A DNA stretch of 64,000 bases, from assembly GCF_029873635.1 (NCBI RefSeq), contig NC_080422.1, forward strand, positions 16,894,049-16,958,048, in the 5' to 3' direction. Numbering within the stretch: the stretch's first letter is position 1; the number at the start of each line of letters is the position of its first letter. This document shows, piece after piece, positions 21,839-34,226 of the stretch. The DNA is from Malania oleifera. Its lineage: Eukaryota; Streptophyta; Magnoliopsida; Santalales; Ximeniaceae. The notes under the pieces are model-generated. The model saw nothing but the letters and a program-made list of their open reading frames with translations, had not been told where the DNA came from and made no database searches. A program made the translations under genes and the position numbers.

Positions 21839-22735
21839 ACTATTTCTCATACTAGATTTACAACTTAGTATTTTCTTTACAAATTTGATCTTAACAAGAC
21901 TAGCCAACATTGCAAAACACTATGAAACAAGATTGACAAATGCAAAACATAAAACAAAAACCTAATCTTGCATGGTGTATTAGGAAGTAATCATGGCGTA
22001 AACAATAACCTTAACAGATTATTTCAAATGCATTAAGACATGTTCTCAAAATTGGAAATAGGATTATTATTAAAATGCACCCATGAAAAAAACAAAGACT
22101 ACCTAGATTGACTGTGTAACTATGGTAGGTTCCTTCCTCTCTTTATGTATTCTTCATTTTTTTTGCCTCATTTCCAACCAAAATAACTCAACTTGAGTTC
22201 CTCCCTGCTCCCAAGGTTGGGCCCTCTTCTATGTACAAGTATTCAATGTAAGCCTCATCTCTCTACCAAACTGCGCCCCCTCCCCTTAAGCCTCTCCCTT
22301 ATCCTCTCATTTATAATAAGAGAGCTAATATTTGGCTAAAACACCAAGAGTTCCCAAGAGTATTCTAGAGGTACGAAAATTGCTTCCTTGCCCTTTAAGG
22401 TGTTTGGAAACTCAAATAACTTTATCCTTATCAAGAAAAAGCAACAAAATAAGGATAAAAGCTAATTAGTACCTCTAATTTTCTCACTTGCACAACTAAA
22501 GACACGAATTGCATTTTAATGAGTTATAGATACCTGGTAAAAAATTGGCATGTACAAGGATCAATGTACTAGTTCACAAAGGGTACCTTGAGGAATAGTG
22601 ATTATGAGAATCATAGAAATTATAGAAATATCATATAATGAGAGATAAAAGAGGGAGTTGTTTAAACTTAGATTATAAAAACTGGGAAAATAAATAGGGG
22701 AGGGTAGATCAATGATAAAGGAAGGTATAAGTGGG

Positions 22736-22774
<39 letters not shown>

Positions 22775-22809
22775 TGAGAAGGATAAAGAGGCATTGTGCT
22801 TGTTTAGTG
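21837..22809. other. intergenic DNA left of copia B
   Basis: No gene supported. It has a pyrimidine-rich part at 22130-22320 and a (GA)n tract of about 16 units at 22738-22769. The sequence at 22770-22809 continues, across copia B, at 32217 onward. Confidence 0.5.
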
Positions 22810-22814
22810 CTAGG

Positions 22815-23337
22815 TGTTGTAAATTGATCGGATATAGGAAGCACAGTAGAATAAGTAAATGCAACAAGCAATCAAACACAACTAGTAAATGAGAAGAAAA
22901 CAAGAATCAACACAAGGTTTACGTGGTTCGGCAATGCCTACATCCACAGAAGCAATTAACACAACAATTTCACTAAGAAATTATAAAGTACACAATACAC
23001 TTCTCAAAATGATCTCTCTTGTCACACAATACATTTAGATAAGAATAAATAGACTTTCCTTCAAAGGTTTCCCTTCAAAAACCAACAAACTTAACGTTCA
23101 AATTTGAATTTGAATTTTTGTCTTGCAGCCCAATAACAAAATCGTTGACAGTTTTATGAGATTTCCTAAAATCGTCAACGTTTTGAGATACCGAGAGCAT
23201 ATTTCTAAAGATGTCTATCGTCGACGATTTCAGAAAAGCCATAGAAAACCATCAACAGTTTTCTCCTAGAATGATGTACTCTGTTCTTCTCCTTGTGTAA
23301 ATTAGTCATTTCAAGAAATGAGCCACAAATCACAACA
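22815..23337 (-). repeat. 3' LTR of copia B
   Basis: 523 bases, TG...CA ends. It holds CGTTGAC/CGTCAACG/CGTCGACGA motifs at 23140-23260. The minus-strand TATA-like CTATTTATT lies near 23045-23055, downstream of that motif group. Confidence 0.9.
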
Positions 23338-23349
23338 ATCTCCACCCTG
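23338..23349 (-). other. polypurine tract of copia B
   Basis: On the minus strand CCAGGGTGGAGAT sits directly upstream of the 3' LTR start TGTTGTGATT, the expected place of the plus-strand primer. Confidence 0.8.
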
Positions 23350-24777
23350 GCGAATTTATACCCTTTAGGAGAATCACAAAAACATAGTACGATGCTCCAC
23401 CTTGAACTTTGAATGTTAAGTTGGGTTTGTCTCCCTTCTAGCACTTGGAAACATGAAGTAAGTCCAAGCAATGCTTGAACTTTTTAGAAATAACCGATTT
23501 CGTCAATATATCCACTGCATTTTCAGATGTGTGAACCTTTTTCAACACGAATTCACCTGTAGTAATCAATTCCCGAACCCTGTGAAACCTCACATCAATA
23601 TGTTTAGTTCTAGCATGGTACACTTGATTCTTTGCCAAGTAAATGACACTCTGACTGTCACAATGCAGCACCACCCCATCTTACTGTAATCTCAACTCTT
23701 TGACCAAACTAGTAAGCCATGAGGCTGCCTTTGCAGTTTCGGCAACTGTCATACATTCCGCCTCAGTCGCGGATAATGCTACTAGAGATTGAACCATGGA
23801 TTTCCAACATATAGGTCCTCCTACAAGGGTAAAGACATAACTCATTGTAAACCTTCTATCATCCATATCCCCTGCATAATCAACATCTACAAACCTCATA
23901 ACAAAAGGATAACCCTATTACTTGCCGAATATGATGTCATAACCCAATGTACACCGTAAGTATCTGAATATCCATTTGACAACTTCCCAATATTGTCTTC
24001 TTGGATTAGAGAGAAACTTACTTACCACATTCACAACATGTGCCAAATCTGGCCTCGTACACACCATGACATACATAAAACTCCCCATAGCACTAGCATA
24101 GGGGACCTTTGACATGTCCCAGATGTCCTCCTCCGTACCTAGCCAATATGCAGTAGAAAACTTAAAATAACTCGCTAGAGGTGTACACACCGATTTTGCT
24201 CCTTCTATACATAACCACCTTAAGATAACCATAACCTCATTGCAGTTCTGTGCCAGCGAATCTCCATCCCAAGTATTTTCTTGACTGAACCAAGATCCTT
24301 CATGTCAAATTCTTTATGTAACAGTTCTTTTAACTGATTTACTTCAGTTAAATCTTTTGCAGCTACCAACATGTCATCGATGTACAATAACAAGAAAATA
24401 AGAGAACCATCATCAAGTTTGTTCACATATACGCAACAGTCATACTCACACCTTTTGTAGCCAATCTTGATCATGTAGGAATCAAATCTTTTATACCATT
24501 GCCTTGGAGACAGTTTTAACCCGTAAAGAGATTTCTTCAACTTGCAAACTAAGTTTTCTTTCCCTAGTTCATTGAATCCCTCCGGCTGTACCATATAAAT
24601 ATGTTCCTCCAAGTCACCATGAAGAAATGTCGTCTTCACATCCATTTGTTCCAAATGAAGATCATAATGGGCTACCAACCCCAAAACAATCCTGATAGAA
24701 GTATGTCGGACCACAGGTGAAAAAATCTTATCATAATCTATTCCTTTCTTCTATGAGTACCCTTTTGCCACCAACTG
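23350..24777 (-). pseudogene. copia B reverse transcriptase and RNase H (broken)
   Basis: Minus strand 24714-24220 encodes RT motifs MVRHTSIRIVLGLVAHYDLH, MDVKTTFLHGDLEEHIYM, LVCKLKKSLYGLKLSPRQWY and the catalytic FLLLYIDDMLVAA with both Asp residues, then FDMKDLGSVKKILGMEIR. 24232-23918 encodes KSVCTPLASYFKFS and VPYASAMGSFMYVMVCTRPD. 23899-23681 encodes RNase H (FVDVDYAGDMDDRRFTMSYV, ATEAECMTVAETAK), and 23674-23438 its end (LHCDSQSVIYLAKNQVYHAR, HIDVRFHRVRELI). The RNase H core Asp, Glu and Asp residues are present. At least three frame breaks separate the parts. The N-terminal edge is cut by the solo LTR at 24778. Confidence 0.88.
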
Positions 24778-27033
24778 TGTAGTAACTAGAATAATTATGT
24801 GAATTAAATAATAAATAAAATATAAGGAAAATAATTTTAAAGGGGGACGTAGCCGCATTCGTCGATGAACAACCTTCTTGGGCTCGTCGACGTGGACGCG
24901 TGACTCGTCGACGAGAGTTTACTGAGGGGCTGTTTCAGGACCTGAAACTTGTCGACGAGGGTTTAGGTGCTCATCAATGAACTCCTTTCTTAAACTTGTC
25001 GATGAGGTGACGTGGCTCGTCAATGAGGCCACGTGGCAAAAGGTCTATAAGTAACAAAAAATCAGGATTCAATGAGAGAAAATCATTTTTTCTTATTCCT
25101 CTCTCTCTCTCTCTCCCTCTCCTATTCGGTTCCTCTCACTTCTCTCTACATTTCTCGCTCCATCTCTCCCCATTTCGACTATCCGAAGTCGCCACGTTGA
25201 TCCTGGGGAGATTCTCTACAAGTATGTTGGAGTAAATTGTTGGTTTGGTCCACTTGGGCACCATCCCAAAATTTGGGTAAGTTGAATATTTGGGTATTTT
25301 CAGTTTTATCAAGCTTATTTGAGTTTAGATTTTAAGTTATATTGGAATATACTGTAGTTTTGTGAAATAAAATTAGGATGTTATGATTTCAGGACTAGGG
25401 TGTTTTTGGGACCTTGCAGACATAGGTTGAGACCTAGTAAATATTTTCAGGAGCACAGGTAAATTATAATTCAGAAAATTTATGAGTATGTAGGTTCAGG
25501 GAAATAGTTGATTTATTGGAAATATGTATATATGTATTATTTCAGGATTTTGGGGATAGTATGTCGTGAGCGTGAGGATAAAGTTGGAGGCGAGCCTCCC
25601 AACTAGTTAGGTAAGAGAAATATGTTATGCTAGTAAATTCAAAAATATTATTAGTAAATTATATTATTTGTTTATTAAGGTACATGGTATAACTTATACA
25701 ATTTTATAGATTTCAGAACATGAGTTTTATTAATTGTGTGGCCCGAACAGATATTTGCTTAATACATAATTTATATAGTTTTTCAAAATGTCATGATTTA
25801 CAGTGTATATATAGACAAATATTTACCAGATAGATATTTATCAGATAGATATTTTACAAATATTATATAAATAGATATTTTACAGTATTTACAGAATGTC
25901 ATGATTTCCAAAACTATAATACTCAAACATTACAGATTATTCAGACAGATATTACAGTCAGAAATTACAGTTATTTCACTTAAATATTACAGTTATTTTA
26001 GTAAGACAATTTAGTATTTCAGATGAGATTTATAGTGTTATGGTTATTTTGGAATTATGATGAAACAATAAGATAATTATATATATTAGTATTATATAGT
26101 ATCAGATCCCTGATGAATTATTTCAGACAAATTCAGTCACCAGAGCACGGTACCATTGCTATTTTCATATCAAAGTGCAACCACATATATTAGATAGTAT
26201 ATGGATTCCGTCAACCGTGCCTATGGAGAGATTGCAGTCTCCTCAGTATTCTGGGTTGAGAAGGTTGGTTTGACGAGGTAGTTACCAATTTCGAGCCTAG
26301 GAGAGGTTGCAGTTTGGCTGAACTGAGGATTGGTAGAGTATGGTTGACTTACCTGGTGGGCCAACCAACATTAATCCCACCTACGGGGTGCACAACCCTA
26401 TCATGAGGGGTTAAATCATGACGTACAGATTTCCAGGGTAGTTTTCATGGTTATTTATTATAGATTTACAGAATATCAGTAGATATATTATAATACTAGC
26501 AGTATGATTAAATAGAAAACTCAGATATTACAAGTGCATATTAAGTCACGTAGGTGTGAGTTATGCAATGTTATATTTTACATGGTATCTTAGTACAGTT
26601 ATTTATTAGTAAATTATTTATGTAAACTTATTTGCCACACACTAGTAATAGCATATTTCCTCTTACTGAGCGTTGTCTTATCCTAATGATTTATCATTTT
26701 TCAGGTGATCCAGTTAGGTGAGCAGATCAGGCTCGCAGATAGAGAGATCTTTTGTACTGCCCTGTTTACAGGGAAAGTGTATTTAGGGGATTGTATTTTT
26801 TAGTAGAAGATACTGAGGTGACGTGTAAATATGTATGTATGGTTTGGAAACACTGAATTTTGGTATTGTAAATATAGGTGTATGACTTTATGTTTTCCGC
26901 TGAATAGGTGTGTCAATTTGCGTACAGGGATACCTCAGTGCCAATCTGGGGCCTGAGATGTTATTGCAGGTATTACAAGGGTATCAGAGTAATTTATATT
27001 TTAAAAAAATGGTGTCATATTTGGGTCGTTACA
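24778..27033 (+). mobile_element. Ty3/gypsy (Tekay-like) solo LTR inside copia B pol
   Basis: Begins TGTAGTAACTAG and ends GGTCGTTACA; the flanks AACTG (24773-24777) and AACCG (27034-27038) match at 4 of 5 bases. 2256 bases. It has CGTCGACGAG-type motifs at 24850-25030, a TATA-like CTATAAGT at 25045-25052, a CT-rich stretch at 25100-25135 and the conserved 3' block at 26632-26750. There is no internal gypsy region. It sits in the opposite orientation to copia B. Confidence 0.88.
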
Positions 27034-27560
27034 AACCGTGCCTTAAATTTTTCTCCTTTCTTTTCTGAAATTGCTTCCTTCTTCCTATATACCCTTTTGC
27101 AACCTATCGGTCTCTTCCCATCTGGAAGCTCCACCATATCCCAAGTTTGATTCTTTTGTAGTGATTCCTTCTCCTCAATCATTGCACCCATCCACCTATC
27201 TTCCTCCTAGCAATGCACTGCCTCTTGAAATGTAGTTGGATCGTTGCAATTGGTAAGGAAAGCATAAGACACTAACTCTTCAAATCCATACCTTGTGGAG
27301 ATCTGATAGTGCGTCTGGATCTCCGTATAGGAACATCATCGACTTGCTGGTTTCCCGAGCTAGAGCTCCCTGCAACCATAGGACCATGATCATTGTCGTT
27401 GCCCTAAGCTTCCAACTCCACTTGCACAACATGTTCATCACTACCCTTGTTTTCTGACTCCTGTTTTTATTCATCACAATCTTGAGTACGTTTCACCATA
27501 ACCTTCTCATCAAAGACTACATCCCTACTAATCACTACCTTATTTGCCACTAGGTCCCAT
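27034..27560 (-). pseudogene. copia B integrase-RT linker (fragment between two solo LTRs)
   Basis: On the minus strand this continues the integrase C-terminal end. It reads a segment matching DVVFDEKVMV, a serine/charged linker including VAGSSSSGNQQVDDVPIRRS, and then the linker toward RT. It is bounded on both sides by solo LTR insertions and has internal stops. Confidence 0.75.
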
Positions 27561-29610
27561 TGTAACGGCCTACTTAATTAACATGAATTTTTTTTTTCCA
27601 CTGTAATAATTACCATACTCTGATACCATAACATTATCTTAAGCAGCGAGAAGCATAATACAAATAAACATTTCCATACACAATGATATACCATACTGTA
27701 CAATATTAGAGTGCTATCATATTACCCAAAAGAATATATACATGAGTTGCTAAATCCCCAAAATTACCCTCAGCTAGCTAGGGCAAATACAAAAACCCTC
27801 CACTGTACTCACTATGTTGTCAAGGCACTACAGACGCCCCTCTATCTGCGAGCCTGATCTGCTCACCTACCTGGATCACCTGAAAAATGTTAAATCAACT
27901 GGGATGAGCCAACGCTCAGTAAGGTGATATATGCTATTACTAGTGTGTGGCAAATGAGTCATCATATCATAAAAATCTGTTTCCATATAATCATGTACAT
28001 CTAGATCTATAAATACAGTATAAATCATGATATTCATTACCAATTTCATGTCATTTAACACATCTGTATTTAAGTTAATATTCAAAATACTTCTAATATA
28101 CATAAGTAATTCCCTTGTCTCTGTAAGTCAAAATATACATAATAACAACTGTAAACTTTCCCCTGTAGATATCTGTATGTCATGATTTAACCCCTCATGA
28201 TAGGGTTGTGCGGCCCGTAGGCGGGATCTACACTAACTGGCCGACCAGGTAAATCACTATACTCCCTCGGTCTATCTGCCCACCTTTACCCATATCTGAT
28301 GGGGAGTCTGTCCACGTGAAAGGCACTGTACAATCGACCTACAGCCTATTATCTGAATAGGTGGTTGCACTCTGTAAACTGTATACTGCATGTAGCTATG
28401 GTACCGTGCTCTATAAACTGTATGGTCCAACAGGGTCTGATACTATATACATATTCATATATACTCTTTCACTGTTTTCATCATGTTTTCAAAATTACCA
28501 TAACACTTTCTTTCTGTACTGTAAATACTGTAACTATAGCATCTTGATGCTACCTCTGCATAACTGTCTATATATATACTCTATAAATGCTCTGTCTGTA
28601 TACTCTGTATGTTATGGTAATAAAAAACATGTCATGCTTTAAATTTTGTAAATCATAGTACTGGAATTACATAATCATAATACTGTATCCGTAATTTGTA
28701 TAATCATGGTAATAAAATCCGTAAAATCATGGTACTGTAATTCACATAATCATAGCACTGAAATATATAAAATCATGAAACTACAGTTCATAAAACATAC
28801 TCCTTTATTACATACATATACTCAAGCCACACCATATTGTAATACATAATTTTTGTAAATAAATACACTGCATAATATTTAGAAATTTCCTAACATAGCA
28901 TATATCCCTTACCTTATCTCTGCAAAGCCCCTACTGTACTTTAGCCCGATACCCGCAGGGCCTCCTACAAAACACTCTGAAATCAATATTTTCCAGAACT
29001 AAACATCAATATTTTTCAGTTTGTATCATTTCCTATAACTACCACAATGCCAAAAGGAGACTAAAAGGCCTTACCCTGAATTTGGAATGATTTCCAACTC
29101 CGATTTCCCGACGATCTGCTCCGGTAGATGCGTGGAGAACTCCGCCAGGAGCGTCGTGGTAGCTTCAGATTGTCGATCCGGCGACTGGTGGGGCCGAAAA
29201 TGAAGAGAGAAAGGAGAGAGAGTTGTAGGAGAGAGAGAGCGGCGAGAGAAAATGAGAAATATCTCGATTTCCCACCTTTTATAGGGCCAGGTTCATTGAC
29301 GAGCCCTTCACAAAATTCGTCGACGATACCCTGTGTTCGTTGACGAAATTCAAAGCACCCCGAACCGTCTCTCGGTATTTTCTCGTCGACGAAGCCCTAT
29401 GTTTGTCGATGAAATTTTGAAGACCTTCATTGACGAGACCTTGTGTTCGTTGACGAAGCCTGGTAAAATTCTGAAGTTATGATTATTTAATATTTCTCCA
29501 AATTGCAATGTCTGCGTTCGTCGACGAAGTCTACGACCTCCTTCTGTTTTTGTTTCTATTTTCTGTCCCTTTTTAATACTTAAAATGCTATTATTCTTCG
29601 GGTCACTACA
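27561..29610 (-). mobile_element. Ty3/gypsy (Tekay-like) solo LTR inside copia B integrase
   Basis: 2050 bases with plus-strand ends TGTAACGGCC...GGTCACTACA and a perfect 5-bp duplication CCCAT (27556-27560, 29611-29615). On its own (minus) strand it begins TGTAGTGACCCGAAG, identical to the start of the solo LTR at 1492. Palindromic CGTCGACGA motifs lie at 29290-29530, a minus-strand TATA box (CTATAAAAGG) at about 29275-29284, and the conserved 3' block at 27840-27955. Rejoining the flanks restores copia B integrase order. Confidence 0.93.
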
Positions 29611-30316
29611 CCCATAGCTTGTAGTTCATCACACCTTTCTGATATCCTAAAAAGATGCAACGACGAGACTTTGGGTCAAGCTTAGACCTCTCCTCACTAG
29701 ACATGTGAAAATAGGTTGGACACCCGAATACCTTCAATTCGGAGTCTACTGCATTTTCCGTCCATACCTCTTCTGCCACTTTATCCTCTAGTGATGCCCT
29801 TGGTGATCGGTTTATCACAAAACAAGCCATACTAACTGCCTCGACGCAGAAGTTCTTCAGTAGCCCTGCATTAAGTATGAGATACCAAACTCTTTCAATT
29901 AGAGTCCGGTTCATCCTTTCCGCCACACCATTTTGCTGAGGTGTTCGGCGAACAGTAAAGTGTCTCTTAGTGCCCTACTGCTCACAAAACTCCATAAACC
30001 GAGAATTACTGTACTCAGTTCCATTATCCAACCTTAAGCATTTGATTCTCCTCCCCATCTAGTTTTCCACTTCAGCCTTCCATAACTTGAACTTGGTAAA
30101 CGTATCAAACTTGTGCCGCATGAAGTATACCCAGACTTTCCATGAATAATCGTCAATAAAACTCACATAATACACATTTCCACCATTTGATGCAACTCTA
30201 GCCAAGCCCCAAACATCGGAATGCACATAATCAAGAATACCCTTCGTCTTGTGAATAACTGACTTGAATTTTGCCTTATTTTGTTTTCCAAATACACAAA
30301 TTTTGCAAAAGTTCAA
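29611..30316 (-). pseudogene. copia B integrase (broken)
   Basis: 30316-30059 encodes the zinc-region end (FCKICVFGKQNKAKF) and the first part of the core, with the catalytic Asp kept in HSDVWGLARVAS and the second region SFIDDYSWKVWVYFM. 29926-29606 encodes the third catalytic region MAERMNRTLIERVWYL with the Glu, and CFVINRSPRASL, VFGCPTYFHMSSEERSKLDP, RRCIFLGYQKGVMNYKLW. The LTR insertion lies a few residues after this. Stops lie between 30059 and 29926. Confidence 0.85.
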
Positions 30317-31655
30317 CTAACATGATTTCAAACCCTTCAAGAGTTTCCTCTTATGTAATTCTTTCATACCATGTTCCCCCATATGCTCAAGACGCATATG
30401 CCACAAGACGGTCTCATAAGATTCAACATCTACGACTACAACTTCACCTACAACAGTAGTTCCCTCCAATGTGTAGATATTCCCATTTAACTTTTGCCCT
30501 TTCATCACTGTCAGATTTCATTTCCATACTTTCATAACTCCACCTTTGGACTTTTATTTGAAACCATTACAATCCAAGGTGCCAAGTGATATCAAACTCT
30601 TCCTTAACTTTGGTATATGTCTTGCATTGCTCAAGGTTCTTACAGCACCATCAAAATTTTTTTTCTTAACATTTCCGATGCCAATGATCTTACAAGAAAC
30701 ATCGTTGCCCATAAGAATTAAACCTGAGTTCACTAACCTGTAAGTGTTGAACCACTCCTTATTTGGAGTCATATGATCCAAGAGTCCGTACGATTATCTA
30801 ACCCTGATGAAACTAAAAGAACATCACCATCACTACAAATTGAACCTCGTTCTTGAACCACATTCACTGATTTCAAAATCCCTTCATGATTTTCAGCATT
30901 TCCCTTCTTCCAATTCGGAAACTCCGGTTTAACATGCCCTTTTTACCGCATTTATAACACTGGATTTCCTTGTTCTTCTTGGATTGATTGCGGGATTTCT
31001 GACTTGACCCACTTTTGAACTTTCCTTTGCCACGCTCATTATTACCTTTCACCACAAGTCCTTCTCTTTCATTACATATTTTCAGTCTTTGATGAAAATT
31101 CAGTAAAGCACTTGTCACCTCTTCTAGATCAAGAGTCTATTTTCCCTATGTAAAAGTGGTAACTAGATTTTCATAAGTATGAGTTGATGGCAAGGAGTTT
31201 AGCAACATCAAAGACTTATCATCTTCATGAAACTTAACATTAACTCTCATAAAATCACTTATGATTTGATTAAAGTCATTCATATATTGATCTAAGTTTG
31301 ATCCCTCAACCATCTTAAGCCAATAAAGATGTTGTTTAAGAAAAAAATTATTATTAAGTGATTTGGACATGTACCAACTTTCTAACTTTTGCCATATAGC
31401 CGTTGGAGAATCCTCTTCCATGACACGATAGAACACTTCGTTGGCCAAACACAAGCGTATTGTAGAAGAGGTCTTTGCTTTCAAATCTCCTTATATTGCC
31501 TCATCCATTCCTTCCGGTTGAACATCAAGTATAGCCTTATAAATTCCTTATTGCACAAGAATATCCTTGACTCTCATTTGCCACAAACTAAAATTTATGG
31601 TTCCATTGAATTTGACAATGTCAAATCTTGCAAAAATATGGTCCCGATGCCATGA
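30317..31655 (-). pseudogene. copia B gag, protease and pre-integrase region (broken)
   Basis: 31484-31146 encodes gag (AIWQKLESWYMSKSLNNNFF, LKQHLYWLKMVEGSNLDQYM). 31118-30873 has a basic segment and a degraded zinc knuckle CYKCGKKGMLNRSF lacking the usual His and last Cys. 30781-30554 has HMTPNKEWFNTYRLVNSGL, downstream of the protease active site, and VRTLSNARHIPKLRKSLISL. 30508-30317 has LWHMRLEHMGEHGMKELHK of the HHCC zinc region. These are separate frames with stops between them. Confidence 0.83.
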
Positions 31656-31659
31656 CAAC

Positions 31660-31676
31660 AATCGCTCTAATACCAA
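31660..31676 (-). other. primer-binding site of copia B
   Basis: On the minus strand, two bases after the 5' LTR end, the sequence reads TGGTATTAGAGCGATTG, close to the initiator methionine tRNA complement TGGTATCAGAGC with one change. Confidence 0.8.
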
Positions 31677-31678
31677 TC

Positions 31679-32216
31679 TGTTGTAAATTGATCGGATATC
31701 GGAAGCACAACAGAATAATTAAATGCAACAAGCAATCAAACACAACCAGTAAATGAGAAGAAAACGAAAATCAACACGAGGTTTATGTGGTTCGACAATG
31801 CCTACATCCACGGAAGCAATCGACACAAAAATTTCACTAAGAAATTATAGAGTATACAATACACTTCTCAAAATGATCTCTCTTGTCTCACAATACATTC
31901 AAACAAGAATAAATAGACTTTCTTTCAAAGGTTTCTTCCCAAAAACCAACCAACTTAACGTTCAAATTCAAAATTTGAATTTCTATCTCTTAGCCCAGAA
32001 ACAAAATCGTTGACGGTTTTCTGAGATTTCCTGAAACCGTTGACGGTTTGAGATTCCAAGAGCATATTTCTGAAGATGTCTGAGATTTCAATGAAACCAT
32101 TGACGGTTTTAGAAAAGCCATAGAAAATTGCTGACAATTTTTTCCTAGAATGCTGCACTATGTTCTTATACTTGTGTAAATTAGTCATTTCAAGAAATGA
32201 GCCACCAATCACAACA
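31679..32216 (-). repeat. 5' LTR of copia B
   Basis: 538 bases, same ends as 22815-23337. It holds repeated CCGTTGACGGTTT motifs at 32010-32110. A minus-strand TATA-like CTATTTATTC lies near 31905-31917. Confidence 0.9.
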
Positions 32217-32221
32217 CTAGG

Positions 32222-34226
32222 CTATTGCAATACATTATATCGGGTTCAAAAGTCCTTTCTACGATAGAGGTTACATATATTTATACCATTTGCAAGTCCA
32301 ACTTGCATTAATTTTATGATTACAAATCATAAATTTAAGACACTAATCCTAACAATAAATTTAAAATATTGAACATAATCATAAATTTGGAGAGTAATAA
32401 AACATTAAACAACCAATTATTGTGTTTGACTTCTCCCTTCTAGTTTCACCAAGGGGCCTTCTTGTAGCTCCTCAAGCTTAGAAATGTTGGTTTCGCCTTG
32501 CCTGGGGGACTACCTAGTGCTCAGGCAATTTTTGTCATGTTCTTTGTTTGGACAATTCCCTTCATAATCTTTTGGACAAATGTGCAATAAGTTGTTCGCC
32601 TCGCCTAGGTGACTACCTTATGTTCAAGTGATATTCATTATGTCCTTCATCTAGGCAAATTTCAATGTATTCTTAAATAGTAGTATTAACCAAGTAATTA
32701 TTACTGTATTTCAAGGGGGTGCACAGAGATTACACAAATAACCACAAAACTATTCTAACTAAGAAAACTTGGGTATAAAGGCATTTAGTGTGTGCATGCT
32801 TAAATTGTACAAACTATTTAGAATTTTCAATCGAGTTAATAATCATCATCCCTTTGGTTTGACTCTCTAATGTTCCTAGCAAAGTTCTCAAACTATCAAC
32901 AAGTTTGGGCCCATGCGGCACAATGCCCCAATTGGGGTGGCAAGAGGTGTCAGTGTGAGATAGATTCCTATGTATCTTATTTTGAATAGATTCACCACTA
33001 ACGATAATTCAACATAATTGTGGTTATCCTATTTAAATACCAATTAATATCTTCAGTAATAAGGTCATGGTCTTAAAAATTAGATTAGGTTTGGAAGTAT
33101 GGTTAAGCATTAGGAAATGCATTAGCACTCCCATCGCCTTTCTACATGAAATGTACCATGAAACATGCATGGATGTACTTAGATGGAATTAATGGTTGTT
33201 TGTTTATATATTTTCCTTTCTCTTTATTATTGAGTCCCCTCAAAGCCCTTCCAAAAGTCTTATTAGGCATGAAAATTATCTTAATTAAGGGAATTCAGGT
33301 ATTGCACAAGTGTGCTCTTTTGAATTAAACATTGTCATCAGATTTATTCCAGTCACTCTTTTGTTAAAAAAGGTCAAAATCAAGGCAAAGGAATCTAAAA
33401 TAACGCAACAAAACTCCCATTTCAAATACTATCCAAACAAAGGAGATTGTTTCAGCCCACAATAATTTTTAAATACTTTTATTTTTTTATTATTAAATCT
33501 CCTCAAAATCTTCCAATAGTTTGATTAGAAACAAAATTATCATCTAATCTTTACCAAAATCTTGGTGACTGCACTATTGTGCTATTTTAGGGCATTAGTC
33601 ATCGGCATGATTTAGGTTTCACAAGATAGCATAAATATTATATAAAGCTAAAAATGCACATATCTATAATATTCTCCTCATTCACTAGGTCTATTATTTC
33701 ACTAATAGTTTAATTTACTTGAATAGTTTTAAAGTTCCATGCAAAATAAAAATCATCCAAATCTTAATCGTAAAATATATGGTCTAAACACTATGTAAAA
33801 TCATTCGAGAAAAAGGGCAGAAAATACACATCTTTATTAAAAAAAATGAAAAGAATTAATGTAATAAGATGATATTAAAATTTTTAGATAAAACTGTGAT
33901 TAAAAATCATCATTAAATTTATTTTATTAGACATAAATATTTTAATATATGAACAAAATTTGTATTTCACGTACTAATCATTTTTTATAGATAATTAATT
34001 AGTTTGTGGGATGTTCATTTCTAAAAGTAAATTAGTTATAATAAGTTAGTTATAATTAATTATATAAAAAATAATATTGATATGTAAATAAATAATAATG
34101 TGAAATTTTTATAAATTCATAAAAGTAAATAAATATTAATAATTTTCAAATTTTTATCAAAAGTATAAAATTTTAGAAAAAAATATAAAAATAATTATTA
34201 TCTATATTAATAAAAATTTTATTGTC
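32222..34226. other. AT-rich intergenic DNA upstream of the aminotransferase gene
   Basis: No gene. 32490-32660 contains an imperfect ~110-base direct repeat (TTCGCCTTGCCTGGGGGACT and TTCGCCTCGCCTAGGTGACT). 33820-34220 is almost pure A/T. A minus-strand TATA-like run near 32272-32285 (GGTATAAATATATG) lies beside a TGTTAGGATTAG start at about 32354, perhaps an old LTR that copia B entered, but the other end and TSD were not found. Confidence 0.45.

Larger units (their letters stand above)
22815..32216 (-). mobile_element. Ty1/copia element B (Tork-like), complete ends, two nested solo LTRs
   Basis: LTRs 22815-23337 and 31679-32216 both read TGTTGTAAATTGATCGG...CACAACA on the plus strand. A perfect 5-bp duplication CTAGG flanks the whole (22810-22814, 32217-32221). 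PBS and polypurine tract are in place. Removing the two gypsy solo LTRs leaves an element of about 5.1 kb, a normal copia size, with gag, protease, integrase, RT and RNase H in that order on the minus strand. The two LTRs are roughly nine-tenths identical by eye, so the insertion is not recent. Pol shares motifs with element A; the two belong to related families. Confidence 0.93.

Noticed and set aside
21457..21965. His/Cys/Met-rich frames resembling metal-binding proteins
   Set aside because: Produced by CATG/ACAT repeats and the (CT)n tract; not a gene.
22659..32354. Short LTR (about 290 bases) split by copia B, with TG start at 22659 and CA end at 32354
   Set aside because: A TATA-like run and TG...CA ends can be drawn, but the flanking 5-mers GGAGT and ATAAA do not match and no PBS or PPT is next to it.
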